Assembly (NCBI RefSeq): GCF_000247695.1
Contig: NW_004624800.1
Coordinates: 11,373,849 to 11,437,848 of the forward strand
Length of the DNA: 64,000 nucleotides
Source: Heterocephalus glaber
Lineage: Eukaryota > Chordata > Mammalia > Rodentia > Bathyergidae
Direction of reading: 5' to 3'
Made by a program: the position numbers and the translations under genes. Shown here one piece after another: positions 33,085-64,000 of this stretch; the stretch's first letter is position 1; each line of letters opens with the position of its first letter. A model generated the notes under the pieces. The model was not told where the DNA came from. It did not search any database and saw only the letters and a list, made by a program, of their open reading frames with translations.

Positions 33085-33235
33085 GTTGGTTGGTTTGTTT
33101 TGAGAAGTTTTTTCTATGTTTTTCGGGCTGGCCTTGAACTCACTGTGTGACCCGGACTGGCTGCCAACTCAGAGGGATCCTCTGCCTCAGTTTCCCAAGC
33201 ACTGGGACTATAGGCGTGCGCCACCTAGCTTTGGC
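33085..33235 (-). mobile_element. B1-like SINE with internal duplication
   Basis: GGGCTGGCCTTGAACTCACT with a second related segment, CCTCAGTTTCCCAAGCACTG and GGCGTGCGCCACC. Confidence 0.8.
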
Positions 33236-34116
33236 TTCTCTTCATGGGTGCTTACGGGGCCTGCTTTCTCGCACTCTGGGTTTTCTGAGTAGAGGCAGGA
33301 GAAAAGGGCTCCTGGCCCTTCCTCAAGGGTCCTTTCTTTACTCCACTCCTCATCTGCTGTGACAATGCAGAGCCTACTCTCCCACCCAAGGGCCCCTGGT
33401 GTCTCCCTGACTCTCTTCCCATTAGGCTGAGGCCAGCCAATCTTCCTGTCCCTCTACTGCTGTGTGACATCCATGGGGCTGTCGTTTGTCTAAGGAAAGC
33501 AAGCAAAGAAAAGTTGAATCGGATTTAAAACTCTGCCTGCTAGCCAGCCTCGGCCCAATATTTCCTTTCACTACGGCTGTGATTGAATTACCCCCCTCCT
33601 CCGGTCGGGCCAGAGATGGCCTGACGGTCTGCGCCATCCCCACACGCATCCCAGAGCGTCCAGGCCAGCATCGCATACCGTGCGCTGGCAACGACCTCAC
33701 GATCTGTTTGGGTAGACAAAATAGCGCACACCAAACGCCGAGCAGCCCAAGCCGTATCCAATCCAGTCACGCTCCGGCGTGTGTCCCAGATGCAGCCCAG
33801 GAAGAAAACAAGTGTTTGCGGAGCCCGTTTCCCAGGGCCCTTCGGCGCGCGTTATTCTCCCCCCACCCCACTTGCTCTAGAACATTGCCACCCCGAAGCC
33901 CTCAAAGCTGTCAGGTGGAGCTAAGGGCGGACCCTGGATTCCCAATCCGGCTCCGAGGACTCACGCCGGGCGCTCTCCGGTCCCCGCAGGCTAGGAGTCC
34001 CGGGGCGCGGCGGGGCGCGGGGCGGGGAGGCGCCAGGCGTAGCCAATCCCCGGGCCGCCCCCTCCCCGGGAGCCGCTCGCCGAGCCCAGCCGAGCCCAAC
34101 CGGGGCGGGGGCGCCA

Positions 34117-34137
34117 GGCGGCGGCGGCGGCGGCGGC
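34117..34137. repeat. (GGC)7 trinucleotide repeat
   Basis: Seven pure GGC units about 170 bp upstream of the FAM131B start, probably in the 5' UTR or core promoter. Confidence 0.92.
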
Positions 34138-34304
34138 GACGGAGGCTGCCGCGGGGAGGGATGGAGAGGGGCGGGGGGAGCGGAGCCGAGCGGAGACAGC
34201 CGCGGCGCTGCAGAGCGGCTGGGGCGGCGGCGCGGCTCCCGGTGCTGCCCCCGGCGCGCGCCCCGAGCCGGTGAGGGGCCGGCGGCCCGGAGGCCCCCGG
34301 AGCC

Positions 34305-40159
<5,855 letters not shown>

Positions 40160-42755
40160 CTTCCTCACTCCCCACGCCTACCCGAGGGGCATGGCTGCAG
40201 CCCATACCCTCCCTTGCCCCATAGCACAGCTGAGCCGGGCAGAAGACAGCGGGGAACCTGGGAGTTTCCAGCCCTTGCCCGCCAAGTGGAGGACCAGAAA
40301 GGGGTTTTATCTAGACATATCTAGAAACCACAGGTCCGGAACTGAGACCTGGCCGCTGAATGGCTATGAACCTGGTGAGGCTGTGGGAGAAGAGCTACAG
40401 AAGTGGACCTCTGGGTCTGTGCCCACGTGCATTGTGGGTACAGCAGTGCAGAGCGACCGTGCTGGAGACTGGATCTCAGTTCTTCACTCCCTGATTTCGT
40501 CTTCCAGGAGCCTTGGCTGTGCTGTTTGAATGCCTCCTTTCTCCATTTCACTCTTGCTTTTCCTGACTCTGTTTTCTCTGGCTGTGGGGAGCAGACCTCA
40601 GGGGCTACTGGATGTGGCTCAAGGGGCACAGCGGAGTGGCCTGAAGGGCACATCTGTGTCCGGGTGGATGGACAGTCTGCCCTCTATGGGGAATTTGGCT
40701 CCTGATCTCAGGAGGTGGGCCTGGCAGCTGGGTGCACAAGCATGAGTCTTTATCTCAAGGTCTGCCCAAAGACAAGAAGGTCACTGATGAGACCAAGAAC
40801 AAACATGGCTGCTTGTTCTGGGCTCTTGAATGTCCTGTGGCTAAAAGGAGGATCCTAAGGATGGGAGAAAGCACTCACCTGGGGCTGGCTGCTCCAGCGC
40901 TGGCTCCCCTTCCTCCCTTCTTCCATCCCTTGTTCCGGGAGCCCAGCCCTGAGGGGAGTGAGGGGACACCAGTCTCAGATACACTGACCCGGGAGGGAGG
41001 CAGTGTCCCTGCCTGTTGGGGGAGCATGAGGGCTGGGTCTCCCCCTACCCAACCCTAATTCTCTGGAGCTGTTTACACTTTTCTCTTTGCCTTTTCTACA
41101 TTTTTATAACTTCTTGGGGACTCAGGTTTGAGCCAGGTGGAGGGAGGAGTCTGGTGCTGTCATTGCCCTGGCTGGGCTGGGCTGGTGGCTACAGGCCAGG
41201 GTTGGCACTGGCTTCTACTGCCCCTTCATCAGCTCTTCCCAGGACTCCCAAGGAGGCCTCCCAGGAGTCCTGCCTCTGTCCCCAGGCCACCTGCTGGAGG
41301 AAGAGGGGGGAACCAGTGCGTTCTTCCTGGATGGGTTTGCCAGGAGGCTTCTCCACGCACACCAATTCCACTCGGGTTTGGAGTGGACCGTGGACACGCA
41401 GAGCAGCAAGTGAAGGCAGCACACCTATGAGGGGCAGGAGAGGGGGACTGGAACAAAGCTGGGGAGCATCTCACCCCTGCCACTCCAGAGGCACCAGCCC
41501 CTGGCACAGGTGGAGTTTGAGTTCCCCCCTTCCTTGTGCTCCTTTAAGCTCCTGCTCCAAGGGTCAGAGTCCTCCTGTGCTCTGTCAGGGGTCCTACTAC
41601 TTGGTCCTCTGCCAGCGTGGGAGCACTGTTGTCCTCCCCCGGACCCTGGGTGCAACCCCACCCCCCAGCTTTGGAATGAGGTTGAGAGTTGGGGTGCTTC
41701 TGTTCATTTGTGACCCTGCCCCTCATCAAGTTCGTACTCCCCTATGCACAGGCACTCATGAGGTGCCACAGGGCAGGCATCTGGTTCTGGGGGAGGGGAG
41801 GCTGGCAACGCTGGGACTGGCTCTTGTAGGACATAGGAGTAGGCATGGCAAGCCAAGGGAGGTGAACAGTCCCTGACTTCACCTAGCGCTGCCTGGACGG
41901 GAGAAGATACCGCCGGGGTTTGTTCACCTGTTATTACTCAGCATACCAAGACCTTACTTCCAGGAGGTCTGGGAAGGGCCCGTGTGCCCACCTGGCAGCT
42001 GTCCCTGGCTCCAGACTCCTGCCCCAGGCCCCTGGCATTTTGCATGCTTACTCTGCCTTCCTGCCACTGGCTCCGTTTCCTCGCCTTGCCCAGCCCGCTC
42101 TACCAACACCATCACCTTCTCCCTTTTTTCTCAACCCCCCAGTGCCCCCAGTTCTTCCCCTAGATCCCACTGGACTGCAATCCAGGGAGTAGGTTTCATT
42201 CATTACAGTTCCTTTTTGCTCAGGGCCCTGGGGAGTGGGGAAAGGTAGACTAAAACAGCTTTCTTTCCTTCCTCCCTCCCTTTCCCAAGAAAGCCAAATG
42301 GTCCCTGATGAGAGGTGGCTAAAGATCAGAAGGCACCTAGTCGGGGTCACGCAGGAGCAGAGACTTGGTGTGGCAAAGGTGCTGGCACATCCCTGCGGGC
42401 AGAGTCAGGGCTGTCTGCCTTTAGCCAGGAGCCCTGCCCCACTGAAGAGGAAGACGGCGGTGCTGGTGGGCAGCTGTGTGCTCTGGCAGAGGGACTGCCT
42501 CTGGTTCTGGGGCAGGGTGCATGGGGCTTGCTTTTAGCCTATTTTGGGGGGTGGGGGGTGGGGGGGCATGTGCAGGAGGAAGCTGTGGGGGGGAAGGGTT
42601 GCTTTTCTTTTGGGGTGAAAGGCTGTGCAGCACGTTTTACAGCAGCTCTGGAGCAGGGCTGTTTTATATTCTTGTGAATGAAACTGCTCTTGCTAAATGA
42701 TGGGGGGTGCACTTTCATTTTCAATTGACTTTATTAAATGAAAATCCAAACCTTC
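40160..42755 (+). other. FAM131B: FAM131B 3' UTR (end inferred)
   Basis: About 2.6 kb of repeat-free sequence from the stop to an ATTAAA signal. The absence of SINEs over this length fits a conserved UTR. A G-rich run lies at 42545-42568. Reading frames in it (for example 41016-41876) are not protein-like. Confidence 0.72.
42733..42738 (+). terminator. FAM131B: FAM131B poly(A) signal ATTAAA
   Basis: ATTAAA within TTTATTAAA. The same nine bases give AATAAA (42730-42735) on the other strand. A UGUAUAUA element further on (42992-42999) would belong only to a longer, unproven 3' end. Confidence 0.65.
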
Positions 42756-44340
42756 CATTCCTCCCTTTCTATTGACTCTCGACCACCCCCACCTTCCTTA
42801 TCCTTGTCTTGAGGAGAGGATCTTGGGGAGTGAGTTTGCCATTGTCTCTGCCCCCACCTATACACCCCACATCCCCTCTTCCAGGTCTGAGGAATGGCCC
42901 ATATTTATGGCCAGTCTTCGCATGTTTTCCTAATGTGATATCCCCCACCCAGGCCCAAGAGAGATTCTATGACATATATTACAGAGAGAATTGTATATAA
43001 ATATATATAAATCCTATAGATTATATACACATGGGCATGGGCTTGATGCCCACTGTCAACCTCCTTCCCCAGGCCTCAGCATCTGTCTCTCTTGGCCTGG
43101 GGAGGTGGAAGAGATGTGATGCTGGGGAGGGCCAGAGGCTATGTTCAGTGACACTAAACAGAATGTGGTGGCATCCTCTGAGTGTGAGTGTCTTATTTGG
43201 GGGGATAGAGGAGCTGGGCACAGGGGAGGAGAACGGCAAAGAGAAGGTGGGACAGCAGAAGTAAATAAGGCACAGAGTGTGGAGCCAGGGCTTCTGGATG
43301 CTCAGAGTCCCTGGTGCCTCTTTGTAGGGAAGGCAGGTGAATGCCATGCACCACAACCTGCTGCCTTTTGGGGAGGGTAAGGATGGAACTGCCCCAAGGA
43401 TGGGAAGCACTGGAAATGCCTGTGACCTTGAGGGTGCCCCTCTGAGTCTCCAGTCTGGAAGAACCAGAGGATCTCATGAACAGGGGTTGGCACTGGAGCA
43501 GCTCTAGGGCACAGTGACCCTTGGCAGGACAGATCAATCACAGCATTGGGAGAGGCAAATGCATTGCTAGGGTGTCACCTGGAAATGGGGAGAGTGATGT
43601 GAAATAGGAGGCCTGTCTGCCACGGGGAGTGAGAGGATACCGTGGGGCCATGACTGTTTGGCAATAAGACACCTGCCTCTTCCACACAGAGGCTTTGGCA
43701 AACTTTTCTTTGCCAGGCAGCTGCCCTTGGTAGTCTTTGTATCCACATCTCATGGCTTGAAGCAGGGCACAGAGGAGGGGGATGTGGTTGGCCTTAAATG
43801 CCCCTGGTCTGGCAATGGTAGTAGCAGCCAGGATAGGACCTGGGAATAGGCTGTGGGCTGGAGTGCGAGGCTGGGGGCTCCCAGAGAAGCAGGTGTGGAT
43901 GGTCTGGAGACATATTCCTGGGTGGCCAGTCCACAGGGCCTGGAGGTGGTCCCATCTCCCCTTCCACTGTCATTTCAGGCCACTGTCATTCTGGGCCTCT
44001 CCCAGCTGCCCCCTTTAGGAACTGAAGGACAGGCAAGGGCAGGAAGACACTGGGACAAGAGCATAGGGCAACTGGGCATGAGGGGAGGTGAGTACCCCAG
44101 CCACACAGCAGGAAAACCCAGGAGGCCCCACAGACTATCAGGGCCCCTTCGAGGGTTGGAACCACCTGCCTGCCTGGGGATGGGGAAGCTGTCTAAATAA
44201 CTGACTGAAACTCTTCCTTCCTTAAATTCTGACTCCTCCTTCAAGATTATTCTTATCACATTAAAAAATTCCTGGGAGGCGCAACTACCCCAACTGTAGG
44301 ACCCCAGTCCCACACAATTCCATCCTGTGTTGTGGGCCTC
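42756..44340. other. Gap between convergent FAM131B and CLCN1
   Basis: 1.6 kb of unique sequence with an AT-rich spot (42990-43025). No gene or repeat recognised. Confidence 0.6.
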
Positions 44341-44352
44341 TGAACAGCGGTC

Positions 44353-44358
44353 TTTATG
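44353..44358 (-). terminator. CLCN1: Candidate CLCN1 poly(A) signal CATAAA (minus strand)
   Basis: A variant hexamer only about 20 bases past the stop codon, and the only plausible one in the next 150 bases. The alternative is the distant AATAAA at 42730-42735. Confidence 0.4.
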
Positions 44359-44376
44359 AGCAGGGTCCAGGGTTGG

Positions 44377-60866
<16,490 letters not shown>

Positions 60867-61703
60867 TCAGGAACACTCACCCTCCACCCCATCACATGGA
60901 CCCGAGGGGCTTTTGCTACAGCTCCGGTCTGGGGGAAGCAGTAGTGGAAAGTATGATCTCTTGGTCTTCCATGCCGTAAGCCACATACTACTCAGACTGA
61001 ATTTTATCTTTTTTTTTTTAAGTCAGACCAGGGATGTGGTTCAGTAAGATACAGAGAAGATGAGAAACGGATGGGCCTTCAACCCCCAAACCCAAAACAT
61101 AAGGTTCCAGTGGCCATACCCTCAACACCCCTTAATACATATGGTTGACTGGGGTTCACAACTATCGGGTGTCCATGGAGTTTTAAAGGAAGTGGAAAAA
61201 TTCTGCAGAAAAGTGAAAAGAGAGGACGCTTCCAGAGCAGGTGCTCAACAGAGTCACCATGAAGAGCTCAGAATTTGCTGGTTCTCTTGACAGCCCCCTC
61301 CAACCTGGCTACCCTCATGGGGGGGACTTCATGAGAAATAAGAAAGAGAGGACAATACTCAATATTCCATGACATGAAAGCAGAGGAGTCATCCAAATTA
61401 AAAAAATACAGAAAACCAGACTTAAAGGAACTAAAGGAAAGGGGGAAACCAAGGCTAGAAGAAGACAAAAGCCATTATATTTAAGAAGGGTGAGTGAGGT
61501 GAAAGGAAAGCCAACTAGAAGTCCTCACTAGCACTGTTTCTGAGAGAAAATGAGGAGGAACAGACAAAAGCAAAGTGTGGTGGGAACAAAGACAGGAGTG
61601 CTGACGAAGTCCTAACAAACAGTGTTCAAGAGATGCCAAAAAACTCACAAAAAACAAACAAACAAAATATATGTATATGTATCTTTAAACACAACAAGAA
61701 CGC

Positions 61704-61850
61704 AGCCAGGCATGGTGGCCCAGGCACACCTGTTATCCCACCACTTGGGAGGCTGAGGCAGGAGGACCATTTCAAGTTCAAGGCCAGCTTCAACTACATA
61801 GTGAGTTCAAGGGCAGCCTCAACTACATAGGGAGACCCTGTCCCAACTCC
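61704..61850 (+). mobile_element. B1-like SINE with internal duplication
   Basis: GCCAGGCATGGTGGCCCAGG, doubled CAACTACATAGTGAG / CAACTACATAGGGAG and CCCTGTCCCAACTCC. Confidence 0.88.
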
Positions 61851-63561
61851 CACCCCAATACTAAGAATAAAGGGGTTGGATTTTGATTCAGTGCAAAGTA
61901 AAAGTTGATAACAAAATTACCTAAAACCTGCCTAAGTTTCATAGAAAATAAGGAGGGAAAACCAGGGAAATGCAGTGCCTAATGAGATGACTGGAGATAA
62001 GCCTGACTAACACAGCAAGTTTTGCCTCCTTCTTTGTCTCCAAGGCAAACAGCTGTTGGGTTGCCCACGATCCGCCCACTGCCTCCTCCTTAAGGCAGTA
62101 TCTCACTTGCTGGGAATCTTCTTCTCCCTAATTTCCATTCACGAGTCACATCTCTAAAATTCCTTAAGACTTCTCCCTACCATATCTCCTACAGGGGACC
62201 ATCAACTGTCATTGAGTCTGAGCACCAGGTGGACAGTGGCCCGGTGGGTACCCCCTCCCAGAGCTGTGTTGGCAGAGTTTCCAGTGGTCAGCCCTGATGT
62301 CACTCTCTTTGGGGAGCCATCTCCAGTCTTCCTGTTCAGGTAGAAACCATCCATCATTTATTTCACTCTCTCGGGTTTCTGGATTATTAGATCACTCGCC
62401 ACTTTCAGATCTAGTTATTTGTGCACATTTTTGAGTCTCCCACTAAGACTGTAAATTCCTAGAAACCAACACATAGTTTACGCCTGGCGCATGGTCAGTG
62501 CTGAAAGCCTGTGCCAGGGATGAGCAGAAGACAGGAAACAACTAGGTAAAGAGAAAGGACAGATGAGAACAGAATGAGTGGAATGTCAAAAATAGAGCTA
62601 GGCAGGGGGCCCTGGGGCAGTGGTGTCCCAGCCACTCGTTCTGTCCTGCTCGTCAAATCCCACTAGGAAGGCAGCCTGCCTTGCTGCCTAAAAGGAGGCT
62701 TTGACCCAGTGGGTGGAGTGTGCCTTTCTCCTTTTTTTGCCCGTAACAAAAGTAAAGTCAGCTTTTATTTCCTGGGTAAAACTATCCAACTTACGAATAT
62801 TTTACAATTTTTTTTGAAATCCTGAGCTAGGTTTTCTTTCCCACGAAGTGGATCTGGGACACTTTCCCTCACAGTCTGTCACTGTATGCTCAGGAAAGAG
62901 AGCTAATTTTAATATTAGCCTCAGCCAAACAGAAAATGTGCTGTTAAAAGGAAACAAAGCTTTGAAAACACAAACAGCTTTTGGGAACTCTCATCTCTTC
63001 AGTCTGGAATACTGCTCTTCTCCTGTTCCAGCTTCCTTCTCTGTTTTCTCTGCTGTCTTCTGTGTCTCTCTGTCCAACCCAGGGCAGTGTCATTGGTCTT
63101 CCATACTCGTTGCTCACAGGCACCTTTTCTCTTTCAATTTCCCTTATGCTCATGGTGTCAGCTACACCTATATGCTACTGGTCAGCAAATGTATGTCTTC
63201 AGCCCAGTTCCTGGGTTTCAGACTCAGCTGCCTACTCAGTAACCCTTGGATCTGCCACCAGAACTTCAAATTTGTAGCACTCAAAGTAAAATTTATCAAT
63301 TCCCCCAGTCCTGTTTCCATTCCCCTATCCTCCACCCTGGTTACCAAAACCACTATCCATCCAGCTGCCTTTGCTGGTGGAAGCTTGGGTGTGAGCCTAG
63401 ATCTCTCTTTCTCTCTTATCCCTCCTATCTTTGCATACAACCAACCAGCAGGTCACATGGATTTTACTTTCTATTGCTTAAATTTATTGTCCTGTCGTCA
63501 ATCTCTCCTGCCTCTGCCTGGCTCAGCCTCCCATTATCCAGAATCAAGACTATGACAATAG

Positions 63562-63651
63562 GGGCCGGAGATTTAGCTCAGTGGTTTGGCCGCCTGCTGT
63601 GCAAGCACAAGGACCTGAGTTCAATCCCCTCCCCATACCAAAAAAAAAAAG
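63562..63651 (+). mobile_element. GGTACC-type ID-like SINE (variant end)
   Basis: GGCCGGAGATTTAGCTCAGT, GAGTTCAATCCCC, CATACC, A tail. Perfect 12-bp duplications CTATGACAATAG at 63550-63561 and 63652-63663. Confidence 0.93.
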
Positions 63652-64000
63652 CTATGACAATAGCCTTCTTGCTAATCTTAGATTAATCCTGTTAATCCAT
63701 AGGCCAGTTCTGTCCTGTGCACATGTGCCAAAGGGATTGGATGGACAGGCAGCACTGGTGGTATCACTTCCTTGTTCAAAAACTTTCTGTGGTTTTACTT
63801 TGCTCACAATAGCATTTCCCAAACTCAGGTCCCTGAGATACTACACGTCCCATGAGATAGTCCCTGCAGAAGGGGCCTTGTGGGAAATGCAGCTTACAGT
63901 TACATTTTGGCTACTCATAATTATGCTAGTGTATCAGACATTTTGGTAACTTTTCCAGTTTTTTTTTTAAAACTATTTGTTTAACCAAGCATTTTCCAAC

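Larger units (their letters stand above)
16260..33880. other. ZYX-FAM131B intergenic region
   Basis: 17.6 kb between the two CpG islands, which face away from each other. I find no exon chain or RNA gene. Content is mainly SINEs, MIR/L2 remnants, a hAT-like element, a truncated L1, a MaLR LTR and unique AT-moderate DNA. Stretches with nothing recognised include about 19470-21050, 21900-23150, 25620-26640, 27400-27950 and 29500-30050. Confidence 0.6.

Noticed and set aside
41016..41876. 286-residue + strand frame in the FAM131B 3' UTR
   Set aside because: Lies after the FAM131B stop; composition is Trp/Ser/Gly-rich as in random GC-rich frames, with no family resemblance.

Overview
The window is nuclear DNA from a placental mammal, most likely a non-muroid rodent. 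Its genes are large and split by GT-AG introns. The intergenic and intronic DNA is full of B1-like (7SL-derived) and ID-like (tRNA-derived) SINEs, B1+ID composites, MIR and L2 remnants and MaLR LTRs, and no B2 elements were recognised. This repeat mix points to a castorimorph or sciurid-like rodent, but the species cannot be fixed by reading alone. The gene order matches the segment that is CLCN1-FAM131B-ZYX-EPHA1 in human (chromosome 7q), read here in reverse.

Layout: (1) 1-6870, the 3' half of EPHA1 on the + strand: 13 coding exons from fibronectin type III repeat 1 through the transmembrane helix, kinase and SAM domain to the stop. (2) 15450-6940, complete ZYX (zyxin) on the - strand: 9 coding exons plus an inferred non-coding first exon under a CpG island. 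EPHA1 and ZYX converge tail to tail. (3) 16.3-33.9 kb, a 17.6 kb intergenic stretch with no gene I can support. It is mostly SINEs, MIR/L2, a MaLR LTR, a hAT-like DNA element, and a truncated L1 that itself holds a U2 snRNA fragment. (4) 34.3-42.76 kb, complete FAM131B on the + strand: 7 coding exons, CpG-island start, and a 3' UTR of about 2.6 kb. (5) 44.35-60.84 kb, CLCN1 (muscle chloride channel ClC-1) on the - strand: exons 8-23 of the usual 23. The first seven exons lie past the right edge. FAM131B and CLCN1 also converge.

All 45 coding exons read in frame across their splice junctions with GT donors and AG acceptors, so the four genes look intact. They do not form a pathway: EPHA1 is an ephrin receptor tyrosine kinase, ZYX a focal-adhesion and stress-fibre LIM protein, FAM131B a poorly characterised protein expressed mainly in brain, and CLCN1 the skeletal-muscle chloride channel. 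Their adjacency is ancestral synteny.

I found no undescribed gene system. The observations most worth checking are a U2 snRNA fragment nested in a truncated L1 (both with target-site duplications), a perfect 14-bp hairpin in ZYX intron 5, a Lyn/Yes-like acylation signal at the FAM131B N-terminus, a CUG repeat inside a CLCN1 intron, and back-to-back poly(A) signals between the convergent gene pairs.
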